Below, one piece after another: positions 55,713 through 64,000 of a stretch of 64,000 nucleotides of DNA. Every line of letters begins with the position of its first letter. Position 1 is the first letter of the stretch. This DNA comes from Mucilaginibacter glaciei (GTDB lineage: Bacteria > Bacteroidota > Bacteroidia > Sphingobacteriales > Sphingobacteriaceae), in NCBI RefSeq assembly GCF_014773245.1, contig NZ_JACWMX010000003.1, positions 434,001 to 498,000 on the forward strand, read 5' to 3'. The position numbers and the translations under genes are program-made. The notes beneath the pieces are model-generated. The model made no database searches, was not told where the DNA came from, and saw only the letters and a list, made by a program, of their open reading frames with translations.

Positions 55713-58700
55713 TTATTTTTTAAATTTAAAGTTCACATTTAATCCATAAGTCCTTACGGCTGGTACACTTGTACCTTCTATACCAGCATAGTTGATGCCC
55801 GGTGCAAAGTTTGATTCCGGATCAATGTTGTCAGTGTGTTTCATAATAGTCCATAAGTTACGGGCCACTAATGATACGGTTATAGAATTAAATGGTGTAC
55901 GGTTGATACTTGCTTTTGGTATAGCATAACCTAATGTTACCTGGCGTAGTTTAATAAAGCTACCATCAAGTACGTTTAATGCAGATATGTTACGTGCCAA
56001 AGCCTGGTAATAAGTTTGAGCAGGTACATTAACTGTATTCGGCGCACCGGCTTCGTTTACACCTACACCAACCACACCGGTTTCGCGGCCCGGCAGGGTA
56101 GATTTGTTTAAACCGCGGAAGATACTGTAGTAGTTGGTTGCTGATAAAACCTTGTTGCCATAACGGTAATCGATCAGGAAGCTAAAGTTGAAGTTCTTGT
56201 AGCTGAAATCGTTATTAAAACCACCATAAAATTTAGGTATAACGCTACCCATTGCCTTACGATCTGTTGCCTTTGGGAGACCCTGTGCATCAAAAATGAT
56301 CTGGCCTTGCGCATTACGCAGGTAATCATTAGCAAGGATCTGAGGGCCTGCCATACCAACCACAAAAGCAGTTGTTGCATTAAGCGGGCGATAAGTACCT
56401 AAGCCAATATTAGCATTATTGGCATCTGTAGACAGAACTTTGTTATTTACGTAAGTAAAGTTAAAAGAAGAGGTCCAATTAAAATCACTGCTTCTAACAG
56501 GCGAACCGTGTATTTCAACCTCTAAACCTCTGTTTTGCGTTGAACCTGTTGGTACAAAATAGCTGGTGTAACCGCTGGAGATATCAAGTGATCCGTTTAA
56601 GATTTCCTTTTTCGTCTTCTTGTCAAAATACGTTACATCCAATCCAATGCGATCGTTCAGAAATTTTAATGAAGTACCAACTTCAAACTCCGTAAGAGTA
56701 TACGGTTTCAGGAATAAGTTCGGTAATGATGTATCAAAACTACCGGCGCTTACTCCGTTAATGGTGTTGTTAACATTATAGTATACCCTGTTGGTATATG
56801 GATTTGCTCCTGCGCTTGTTTTAGCGAACGAAACCCTTAATTTACCAAGATCTAATCCATTAATATGGGTTAATTCAGAGAAGATGAAACTACCTGAAAC
56901 AGATGGAGAAAATATGCCATTGCCAATATCACTACCAATACTTGTGTAGGCATCATAACGGCCAGATGTACTTAAAACTAAGAAGTTCTTAATGCTGAAG
57001 TCGGCTGTATAGTAAGCGGAGTTCACTTGTTGTTTAGAAACTCCTTGATTACCTGCATCTCTTGTTCTGCCGTTAGACAGATCATAGAAATAAGGGATAA
57101 TAAAGTTGTTGGCATTGATAAATGTACCTGATGCATCACTTTTACGAATGTTACCACCAACAGATAGATCAAGGTTTAGCAAATCTTTTACGATATCATG
57201 CTTCGCTCCGATCAAAACGTCAGAGTTAAATTCAGTAATTGCAGTTGTTTGGGTTTGCATACTGCCATTACTGCTATTAAACGCGGTACCAGTTGGGGTA
57301 ATAGCCAGGCGGGTATCATGAATTTTGTCATAACCCACGCGGCCCTGAACGTAAGCCCATGGGGTTAAGCTGTATTTAGCAGATACCGATGATATTAAAC
57401 GCTCCCTGCTGGTGTTGGTTACAAAGTTGTAAGCAGCAAAGTAAGGGTTGGTAACATAAATATCATCTGTAAATGATTGCTCGGTACCATTGGTCTTAGT
57501 GCCCGGTGCTAATATGCTCTGGCCTTCGTTAGGTGCTAAAAACTGTACGTTGTTAGGGTTACCCGGGCCATCACTTAAACCTGAACGGTTTTTAGCGTTA
57601 TCTAAAATGTAGTTAGCTACCAGGTTTATATCCAGGTTTTTAATTACAGTTTGTGAACCGTTAAAGTTGAATGTTTTTCTGTTTAAACCGCTGTTTGGAG
57701 TAATAGCGTGGTTGTTCAGATCTGACAATGATAAACGGAATGCACCGGTTTCGTTACCGCCGGTTAATGATACCGTGTTGGTAAAGGTGTTACCGGTTTT
57801 GTAAAATTTAGTATAGTCATCGCTGGTTTTTGAGTAAGCATAACTGTTACCGTCAAACTGTATCACCTGCGATCCGTCTAATTTTGCACCCCAGGCCAGG
57901 TTGCCAGAACTTAAGGCACCGGCAGCTGTTGTAGGTTTAGCACCGTTTAAGCCTTGGCCATATGTGGTTTGAAAATCGGTGTTGTCATAAACCTTGTCTG
58001 CCTGGTAGTTGGTATTGTATTCAACACCAAAGCCTGAATTCTTTTTGCCTGATTTGGTAGTTATCAAAATAACACCGTTAACAGCACGTGTACCATATAA
58101 CGCAGATGCAGACTGGCCTTTTAAAACAGTCATGGTTTCAATGTCATCAGGGTTGATGTTAGAGATACCATCACCAAAGTCGGCACCACCCCACTCGCCA
58201 GACTGGCCTCGTTGGGTGTTATCCATTGGTACGCCGTTGATTACAAATAGCGGGCCCTGTGTAGTACCTAAGCTGGTAACACCGCGTAACAAGATACGTG
58301 CTGATGAACCAGGGCCACCGTTTGTACCGCTTACGCTTAAACCTGCAACACGGCCTTGTAATGATAAGGCAACGTTGGTTTCTTTCGCTGTATTTAAAAG
58401 GTCGCCTTTTACAGTAGTTACCGAGTAGCCTAATTTCCTTTCGTCTTTTTTGATACCTAATGCTGTAACAACAACCTCGTTAAGGCCTTTGCTCGAAGCT
58501 ACCAGGGATACGTTGATAACCGATTTACCGGCTACCGTAACTTCCTGGCTTTCAAAACCGATGTAAGAAAATACGATTGTGCCATTTTCAGGTACGTTGA
58601 TAGAATAGTTACCGTTTTGATCTGTTACGGTACCTGCACTGGTGCCTTTAACTTTAACGGTTACACCCGGTGCTGCCATTCCTTTATCATCAACAACTTT

Positions 58701-59096
58701 ACCGCTCACAACCGCAAAGTTGATCACCTCATCTTTAGATGTGATCACGATCAGGTTGTTCTCTAACTGTGTAAATGTAAAATCAGACCCTGCCAATAAC
58801 TTTTTAAGCACGGAAGAAACCTCTTCATTATCAGCCTTGAAGTTGATTTTTTTTGAAGCAGGGATCTTGCTTTCACTAAAAACAAAGTGATAGCTGGTCT
58901 GTTTTTGAATTGCAGTTATAACCTTATTAAAATCTGTCGATTTCAAATTAAGTGTAACCTTTTGTTGCGAGTAAACGTTAGCTACAGATTGTAGGCTAAA
59001 CATTACTGTTAAAATAAATGTTAATTTCATTATTAATATAGACTTTAGTAGCCAATATTTATCCTTTACACCCTTTGGGTGTTTAAAATAATTCAT
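55713..59096 (-). CDS. SusC/RagA-family TonB-dependent outer membrane transporter with STN domain
   Basis: 1127 residues. A long n-region leads to a signal peptide ending near VYSQ, then an STN signalling domain (about 45-110), a carboxypeptidase-regulatory-like domain (VSGKVVDDKGMAAPGVTVKVKG), the plug (NEVVVTALGIKKDERK, GVTSLGTTQGPLFVINGVP) and a 22-strand barrel ending in NVNFKFKK. It imports oligosaccharides using TonB energy. The STN domain fits control through the FecR/sigma pair encoded upstream. Confidence 0.96.
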   Translation of the reverse strand: MNYFKHPKGVKDKYWLLKSILIMKLTFILTVMFSLQSVANVYSQQKVTLNLKSTDFNKVITAIQKQTSYHFVFSESKIPASKKINFKADNEEVSSVLKKLLAGSDFTFTQLENNLIVITSKDEVINFAVVSGKVVDDKGMAAPGVTVKVKGTSAGTVTDQNGNYSINVPENGTIVFSYIGFESQEVTVAGKSVINVSLVASSKGLNEVVVTALGIKKDERKLGYSVTTVKGDLLNTAKETNVALSLQGRVAGLSVSGTNGGPGSSARILLRGVTSLGTTQGPLFVINGVPMDNTQRGQSGEWGGADFGDGISNINPDDIETMTVLKGQSASALYGTRAVNGVILITTKSGKKNSGFGVEYNTNYQADKVYDNTDFQTTYGQGLNGAKPTTAAGALSSGNLAWGAKLDGSQVIQFDGNSYAYSKTSDDYTKFYKTGNTFTNTVSLTGGNETGAFRLSLSDLNNHAITPNSGLNRKTFNFNGSQTVIKNLDINLVANYILDNAKNRSGLSDGPGNPNNVQFLAPNEGQSILAPGTKTNGTEQSFTDDIYVTNPYFAAYNFVTNTSRERLISSVSAKYSLTPWAYVQGRVGYDKIHDTRLAITPTGTAFNSSNGSMQTQTTAITEFNSDVLIGAKHDIVKDLLNLDLSVGGNIRKSDASGTFINANNFIIPYFYDLSNGRTRDAGNQGVSKQQVNSAYYTADFSIKNFLVLSTSGRYDAYTSIGSDIGNGIFSPSVSGSFIFSELTHINGLDLGKLRVSFAKTSAGANPYTNRVYYNVNNTINGVSAGSFDTSLPNLFLKPYTLTEFEVGTSLKFLNDRIGLDVTYFDKKTKKEILNGSLDISSGYTSYFVPTGSTQNRGLEVEIHGSPVRSSDFNWTSSFNFTYVNNKVLSTDANNANIGLGTYRPLNATTAFVVGMAGPQILANDYLRNAQGQIIFDAQGLPKATDRKAMGSVIPKFYGGFNNDFSYKNFNFSFLIDYRYGNKVLSATNYYSIFRGLNKSTLPGRETGVVGVGVNEAGAPNTVNVPAQTYYQALARNISALNVLDGSFIKLRQVTLGYAIPKASINRTPFNSITVSLVARNLWTIMKHTDNIDPESNFAPGINYAGIEGTSVPAVRTYGLNVNFKFKK

Positions 59097-59182
59097 ACTT
59101 TTATTAAGTTAAAGTTGATTGATTAAAATGCAATTTTCTGTTCCAGAGATTATTGCGTGATTAACTAACAGTTTTTTGTGAG

Positions 59183-59215
59183 CGGGGATTACCACGGGTA
59201 GTCTCCGTTTTTTTT
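59183..59215 (+). terminator. Plus-strand terminator upstream of susC
   Basis: Arms CGGGGATTACC (59183-59193) and GGTAGTCTCCG (59197-59207) pair over 11 positions with two G-U pairs, followed by eight T at 59208-59215. The U tract exists only on the plus strand, yet no plus-strand gene lies upstream. It could end an antisense RNA starting over the susC leader. Confidence 0.6.
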
Positions 59216-59243
59216 GTAGAGTCGTTGTCTTTATTTCATAGGC

Positions 59244-60344
59244 TCAGTTTAAATTAATGGGGTCAGTAATATATGCAGTTCCGTTTTTTAGCTTGTAATC
59301 AAAAGGCTCTATCATTTGCAGCGCCTTGAAAGCCTGCAGCATGGTTTCTTTTTCAAAAACACCGGTAAAATGATAATCTTGTGCCCTGTCGTTTTTAAAT
59401 TTGATTTTTACGCCGTACCATCTTTCCATTTTCCTGGCTAGGGCTTCAAAGGGCTCATCCTTAAAAATGAGTTTGTTATTAACCCATGATGTTTCAACAA
59501 CGGTGGTATCGTTAGTTTTGAAGTACGTTAAATTAGTAAGTGAATAGCTGGTGTTAATGCTATCCATTTTTGCTTTGGCTAAAGGTGTTCTTACCCTGTG
59601 CTTTATTAAATGCGTACTTTTTAAAATAAGCTTTTCATTGGGTTTCAAAATTATCCTGTCAGATGGCCGGTCGGTAAGGGTTACCTCAATGGCCCCTCTT
59701 ATCAAAGTTGTTTCGCTTGTAACATCGTTAGGATACGATTTAATATTAAATGCAGTACCTAATACCTTAACTCTCATTTGGCCTGTATGTACAATAAAGG
59801 GATGTTTGTGATCTTTTGCGACATCAAAATAAGCCTCGCCGTTTAAATAAACTTCCCTTGTTTTGCCTGTAAAGGACAGCGGGTATTTTAAGGTGGTTTC
59901 TGAATTTAGGGTTACTACGGAGCCATCACTTAATGTTATTTTTGATTTCATGCGGCTTGGTGTTGCAGTAAGATCAAGCTTGGCTGTTGTATTAGCTTTT
60001 TCATTTAAGTTTGCTGCATAAAAAAGCGCCGCACAACTCACGCCAGCCACCAATACCGCTGCTATGGTTTTAAGAAAGAAATAAAACCGCCTGTATTTTG
60101 GCTCTTCTTTTATTGCAACTTCGGCAGGCTCGAGAATAGTTATTTTGGTGAGGATGTTTTCAAACATAGCGTTTGAATTAGAATATTTTTCCTGTTCCTG
60201 CACCCAGTAACTTTTAAAAAATTCGTACTGTTTCCTGAAATCTTCGTCACTCTTAAGCAGGTCATTAAACATTACCTGCTCGCCGGCGTTAAGCTCGTCA
60301 GATAGCTTTTTGGTAAGAAGTTCTATGAATGCGTCGTTAACCAT
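59244..60344 (-). CDS. FecR-family anti-sigma factor
   Basis: 366 residues: a cytoplasmic sigma-binding helical part (1-85), one membrane helix (about 90-112), the periplasmic FecR domain (SRMKSKITLSDGSVVTLNSETTLKYP, KVLGTAFNIKSYP) and a C-terminal DUF4974/STN-like domain (EALARKMERWYGVKIKFKN). It holds the ECF sigma factor until SusC reports substrate. It stands between the sigma gene and susC on the same strand. Confidence 0.95.
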   Translation of the reverse strand: MVNDAFIELLTKKLSDELNAGEQVMFNDLLKSDEDFRKQYEFFKSYWVQEQEKYSNSNAMFENILTKITILEPAEVAIKEEPKYRRFYFFLKTIAAVLVAGVSCAALFYAANLNEKANTTAKLDLTATPSRMKSKITLSDGSVVTLNSETTLKYPLSFTGKTREVYLNGEAYFDVAKDHKHPFIVHTGQMRVKVLGTAFNIKSYPNDVTSETTLIRGAIEVTLTDRPSDRIILKPNEKLILKSTHLIKHRVRTPLAKAKMDSINTSYSLTNLTYFKTNDTTVVETSWVNNKLIFKDEPFEALARKMERWYGVKIKFKNDRAQDYHFTGVFEKETMLQAFKALQMIEPFDYKLKNGTAYITDPINLN

Positions 60345-60436
60345 TAGGGCTTAAATAGCTTGGGTTTTTATACAGGACAACTTCTTTTTGAAAATTGCCT
60401 ACAAGCATTTAAAAAAAAGTTAAAAACTGATAAACA

Positions 60437-61105
60437 TTAAACTTCGTGCAGATCGTTATTCAATGGTTTGTTAAGGCGCTTGCCGGGTAACTGGTGCCCA
60501 TTAAGTATAATACTCAGTTTTTTAATAGCCCTGAATAGTTGGGTTTGCACAGTTCTTGGCGAAATATTTAAAATTTCGGCAACTTCCTTGTATTTCATGC
60601 CATCCTCTTTAATGAGCCTGAAAATGATACAGGCCTGGTTAGGCAACGATGAGATGGCTTTGTCTAATAAAAAATTCAGTTCTTTACGTTCCAGTTCCCG
60701 TTGAGGGTCAAACGTGTCTATAAACTCAATTTGGTTAGAAGATTCGATCTCCACCAGATGGATGCTGCTGAATTTTTTAAGGTAGTTGAGCGATTGGTTT
60801 TTTACCGCTACAAACAGGTAAGTTTCGGGATTGGAAATATCAAGTAAGCTTTTTCTTGATTCCCAACATTTGATGAACACGCCCGACACGATATCTTCTG
60901 CTGCTTCTTTTTGTTTGATATAGTAAATACAAAACTTTATAAGCCGGGTGTTTAGTGTATGAAAAAGCGTTTCAAACGCTTTCAGATCATCATCTAAACA
61001 TATTTGCCTCCATAAATCTGCCGCGGTTGGTCTGTTTATATTCAAAAGTTTAAATATTAATTGTGTGCCTGACAATTCATTCGCAATGTAACAATTACGT
61101 AACAT
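60437..61105 (-). CDS. ECF RNA polymerase sigma factor (FecI-like)
   Basis: 222 residues; region 2 around LKAFETLFHTLNTRLIKFCIYYIKQKEAAEDIVSGVF is cut here by function (about 38-75), and region 4 around PNQACIIFRLIKEDGMKYKEVAEIL with a helix-turn-helix NISPRTVQTQL. Released from FecR it should turn on susC and its partners. A Met further in would also give a complete sigma factor; the first 25 residues are unusual. Divergent from the GH29 gene. Confidence 0.93.
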   Translation of the reverse strand: MLRNCYIANELSGTQLIFKLLNINRPTAADLWRQICLDDDLKAFETLFHTLNTRLIKFCIYYIKQKEAAEDIVSGVFIKCWESRKSLLDISNPETYLFVAVKNQSLNYLKKFSSIHLVEIESSNQIEFIDTFDPQRELERKELNFLLDKAISSLPNQACIIFRLIKEDGMKYKEVAEILNISPRTVQTQLFRAIKKLSIILNGHQLPGKRLNKPLNNDLHEV

Positions 61106-61250
61106 AAATAGCGATTTTATTTAACTTTCGCAAAAAAAGATTTAAACACGCAAAAGATTTTAAATTTTTTTAAATAGTTTGTAGGCAAATTCCCTTTCAA
61201 GATTGTCATAACTATGAATGGAAGTCGTTAAATTTCTAACAAAAATCCCT
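61106..61250. promoter_or_regulatory. Divergent region, sigma factor gene / GH29-GH2 genes
   Basis: 145 AT-rich bases with no clear -7 box or palindrome. Promoters for both directions must lie here; the rightward one may be used by the ECF sigma factor. Confidence 0.3.
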
Positions 61251-62693
61251 ATGAAAAAACTCGCATTGGTTTTGGTTCTGCAATTAAGCTTAACCTGTTT
61301 ATTTGCTCAGGTGCATCAAATGTCTAAGGGCTACGTTGTTCCGGAGGATACGCTGGTGCAGCAAAAGATAAAAAAATGGGAAGACCTTAAGTTCGGCCTG
61401 TTCATGCATTGGGGTACTTACAGCGAATGGGGCGTAGTAGAAAGCTGGAGCATTTGCCCGGAGGATGAAGGATGGACGCAGCGAAAAGGTCCCTATGGCG
61501 CTACCTATTCCGGATATAAAAAGGCTTATGAAAATTTACAAACCACTTTTAACCCTACCAAATTTAACCCCGATAAATGGGTAAGGGCCGCAAAGGATGC
61601 CGGGATGAAATATGTGGTGTTTACCACCAAGCACCACGATGGTTTCAGCATGTTTGATACTAAGCAGACCGATTACAAAATTACCAGCCCAAAAACACCT
61701 TTTTCTGCTAACCCTAAAAGCAACGTAACCAAAGAGATCTTCAAAGCTTTCTCTAAAGAAAATTTCATGATAGGGGCCTATTTCTCTAAACCCGATTGGC
61801 ATTCTGAGAACTACTGGTGGCCATACTTCCCGCCGAAGGATAGGAACGTTAATTACGACCCTGCCAAACACCCGGAGCAATGGCAAAAGTTTAAAGATTT
61901 CACTTACAACCAGATCAGTGAGTTAATGACCGATTACGGTAAGGTAGATATACTTTGGATGGACGGCGGTTGGGTGAGGCCCAAAAGCACGATAGACACG
62001 GCAGTCGACTGGCAAAAAGCGATCACCTTTAACCAGGATATCGATATGCCTAAAATAGCCGCTATGGCACGTAAAAAACAACCCGGTTTAATAATGGTTG
62101 ATCGCACTGTTGCCGGGCAATACGAAAACTACACCACGCCTGAACAGCAGGTACCGGCCGCATCGCTCGATCATCCCTGGGAGAGCTGCATCACCATGGG
62201 TAATTCATGGAGCTACGTTCCCGGCGATAAGTACAAATCAGCTAATGAGATCATCTCCCTGTTAGTTAAGATCGTATCGCGCGGTGGTAATTTGCTCATG
62301 AACATTGGCCCGGGCCCTGATGGCGACTGGGACCCTGTTGCCTATAGCCGTTTACAACAAATTGGTAAATGGATAAAAATAAACGGCGAAGGTATTTACC
62401 GTTCAGCCGCTGTTGCCCCTTATTCAGAAAATAATATTTATTACACCAAATCGGTTAAAAACAACGCTACCTACGCTTTCTTCACGTCCGATAAAGAAAG
62501 CCTGACTTTACCGGCAACCATCACCTTGCATCTGAACGATAAGGCTAAGGTTAAAAAGATCAGCCTGCTGGGCATTAACAAAAAATTAAAATGGACTGCC
62601 GACAAAGCGGGTACTGTTGTTATTCAGAACTCGCCGGGAACATTAACGCAAAGCGGTTTGTTAAATGCCGCCGTTTATAAAATTAAATACTAA
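61251..62693 (+). CDS. GH29 alpha-L-fucosidase, secreted
   Basis: 480 residues from the ATG at 61251, chosen because it starts a clean signal peptide (KKLALVLVLQLSLTCLFAQ); an ATG at 61218 adds 11 poor residues. GH29 marks: KFGLFMHWGTYSEWGV (48-63), FTTKHHDGFSMF (124-135), the nucleophile D238 in ILWMDGGW and GGNLLMNIGPGPDG near 350. It releases alpha-linked L-fucose by a retaining mechanism, probably in the periplasm. The GH2 gene follows after 16 bases. Confidence 0.95.
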   Translation: MKKLALVLVLQLSLTCLFAQVHQMSKGYVVPEDTLVQQKIKKWEDLKFGLFMHWGTYSEWGVVESWSICPEDEGWTQRKGPYGATYSGYKKAYENLQTTFNPTKFNPDKWVRAAKDAGMKYVVFTTKHHDGFSMFDTKQTDYKITSPKTPFSANPKSNVTKEIFKAFSKENFMIGAYFSKPDWHSENYWWPYFPPKDRNVNYDPAKHPEQWQKFKDFTYNQISELMTDYGKVDILWMDGGWVRPKSTIDTAVDWQKAITFNQDIDMPKIAAMARKKQPGLIMVDRTVAGQYENYTTPEQQVPAASLDHPWESCITMGNSWSYVPGDKYKSANEIISLLVKIVSRGGNLLMNIGPGPDGDWDPVAYSRLQQIGKWIKINGEGIYRSAAVAPYSENNIYYTKSVKNNATYAFFTSDKESLTLPATITLHLNDKAKVKKISLLGINKKLKWTADKAGTVVIQNSPGTLTQSGLLNAAVYKIKY

Positions 62694-62709
62694 TAACACA
62701 CTAACATAT

Positions 62710-64000
62710 ATGCCGCAACTATATTTGAAAAAGCTACAACAAACCTTCCTGTTGTTATTAGCATTAGTCGTATTTACCAATCGCTTATATGCACAAACGA
62801 GTTACGAGTTAAATTTCGGCTGGAAATGTGCACCTGTAAAAGAGGTGGTGGCCGATGGCTACAAATTAAGCGGCCAGGCTTTCGATATAAAAAGCTGGAT
62901 GCCGGCTACCGTGCCCGGTACGGTTTTAACAACCTTACTGAACAACAAAAAAGTACCTGATCCTTTTTATGGGATGAACAATGAGCGGATCCCCGATATT
63001 TATAAAACAGGTGCCGACTATTATACCTACTGGTTTGTAAAGGAATTTAAGGAAGTAGCTACGCCGGGTAACCAGGTTTACCTGAATTTCAGGGGAGTTA
63101 ACTACAGTTGCGACGTTTATCTGAACGGACACAAGTTGAACAAGGAGCTTCAAAAAGGGATGTTCCTGAGGTTCTCTTATAACATCACCCCATTTTTAAA
63201 TAAAACAGGCAGCAACAAGATGGCGGTGCTGGTGCATCCGCCGGATGTTTTGGGCAATGCTAACGGCGGCCAGGGTGGCGACGGTACCATAGCTAAAAAT
63301 GTTGGCCTGCAATACACCGCGGGCTGGGACTGGATCCAACCGGTGCGGGACAGAAATACCGGTATCTGGGATAAGGTGGCCATCCAAAAAACAGGTGCTG
63401 TTAAAATTAACGATACGCACGTAATTACTTTGGTGCCCGGTAAAAGGCTGCCCGAAGGCGTACAGCAACCTGCCATAGTAAAGGTAGATGCCGAATTGAG
63501 TAACCCTACCAATGCAGCTGTAAGCGGTGCCGTGGTTTATGAAATTGCCGGTAAAATGGTTTCAAAAAGTGTTGTGTTAAAGCCTAATTCGACTGTAACC
63601 GTAAAACTTGATGATTATACCCTGCAAAACCCTAAGCTTTGGTGGCCCAATGGTTATGGCGAACAATATTTATATGATGTTAAGGTGAAGTTCGTGGCGG
63701 GCAAAACGGTTTCGGACGCGCAGAATTTGAAGGTGGGCGTGCGCCAGATCCAGTCGGAATGGAACGACCATACGGGCAGCAGGCAAATTGCTGTAAACGG
63801 CCAAAAGATATTTATCAAAGGTGGCAACTGGATCATATCTGACGCCATGCTGCGCTTTACGGATACCCGTTACGATGCCGAGGTACGGTTTCACCGGGAT
63901 ATGAACCTAAACCTGATCCGCATTTGGGGTGGATCAATCATCGAGCGTCCGGAGTTTTACGATGCCTGCGACCGGTATGGCATGCTGGTTTTTCAGGACC
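62710..64000 (+). CDS. GH2-family exo-glycosidase (beta-mannosidase / exo-glucosaminidase type), cut by right edge
   Basis: ATG at 62710; 430 codons are visible and the frame is open to the edge. A signal peptide ends near LYAQ (about 25). The N-terminal sugar-binding sandwich has YWFVKEF, VNYSCDVYLNGHKL and TAGWDWIQPVRDRNTGIWD, typical of the GH2 subgroup with beta-mannosidases, mannosylglycoprotein endo-mannosidases and exo-beta-glucosaminidases. The barrel begins with KGGNWIISDAMLRF and LNLIRIWGGSI. Catalytic Glu residues lie beyond the edge. Same operon as the GH29 gene. Confidence 0.9.
   Translation, partial: MPQLYLKKLQQTFLLLLALVVFTNRLYAQTSYELNFGWKCAPVKEVVADGYKLSGQAFDIKSWMPATVPGTVLTTLLNNKKVPDPFYGMNNERIPDIYKTGADYYTYWFVKEFKEVATPGNQVYLNFRGVNYSCDVYLNGHKLNKELQKGMFLRFSYNITPFLNKTGSNKMAVLVHPPDVLGNANGGQGGDGTIAKNVGLQYTAGWDWIQPVRDRNTGIWDKVAIQKTGAVKINDTHVITLVPGKRLPEGVQQPAIVKVDAELSNPTNAAVSGAVVYEIAGKMVSKSVVLKPNSTVTVKLDDYTLQNPKLWWPNGYGEQYLYDVKVKFVAGKTVSDAQNLKVGVRQIQSEWNDHTGSRQIAVNGQKIFIKGGNWIISDAMLRFTDTRYDAEVRFHRDMNLNLIRIWGGSIIERPEFYDACDRYGMLVFQD

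Noticed and set aside
1-64000. CRISPR arrays, tRNA and rRNA genes, insertion sequences, integrases
   Set aside because: Looked for on both strands; no regularly spaced repeats, cloverleaf tails, transposases or integrases were recognised.

Overview
The window looks like a chromosomal segment of a Bacteroidota bacterium of the Sphingobacteriaceae type, most like Mucilaginibacter or Pedobacter. The support is indirect: SusC/SusD pairs with a FecI/FecR regulator, many lipoproteins with Bacteroidota-style lipoboxes, -7 promoter boxes of the TAnnTTTG kind just upstream of several starts, weak Shine-Dalgarno signals, a Nudix-type AraR regulator and many secreted glycoside hydrolases. I saw no rRNA, tRNA or CRISPR array.

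Left part (1-15250): an exopolysaccharide locus. A leftward operon runs wza - wzc - neuA-like - inositol-monophosphatase-like - neuB-like - wzx - a gene cut by the left edge. It encodes export machinery and a short nonulosonic (sialic-type) acid pathway. The neuB-like gene is unusual: a Rossmann-like domain resembling GT42 sialyltransferases or MptE-like proteins is fused in front of a NeuB synthase domain that lacks the usual C-terminal SAF domain. Rightward genes on the other side of the promoter region encode a YdjC-like deacetylase, a WecG/TagA glycosyltransferase, a secreted beta-helix protein, a second flippase and a DUF885 lipoprotein. A sialidase-like Asp-box lipoprotein converges on the last of these.

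Middle part (15250-35500): a lipoprotein / membrane protein / histidine kinase / response regulator operon; a RepA-like hexameric-ATPase gene preceded by a 48-codon ORF and five iteron-like repeats; a hairpin-rich intergenic region; an aldo-keto reductase - TetR operon with a clear operator; three small accessory genes; the alpha-2-macroglobulin / PBP1C pair; a duplicated hairpin-array repeat with a compensatory base change; a DUF2236/DUF2809 operon; and msrA.

Right part (35500-64000): sugar utilisation. A leftward L-arabinose operon (araB, araD, GH27, araA, SSS transporter) lies downstream of a Nudix-type araR. Divergent from it are a secreted mutarotase and a GH51 arabinofuranosidase. Then comes a leftward SusC - SusD - FG-GAP/ASPIC protein - vanadium-haloperoxidase-like - GH3 series, preceded by its FecR and ECF sigma genes. 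Divergent GH29 and GH2 genes follow, the last cut by the right edge. Together these look like two adjacent polysaccharide utilisation loci for arabinose-, xylose- and fucose-containing plant glycans: extracellular and periplasmic hydrolases release sugars, SusCD imports oligosaccharides, and AraBAD converts L-arabinose to D-xylulose 5-phosphate.
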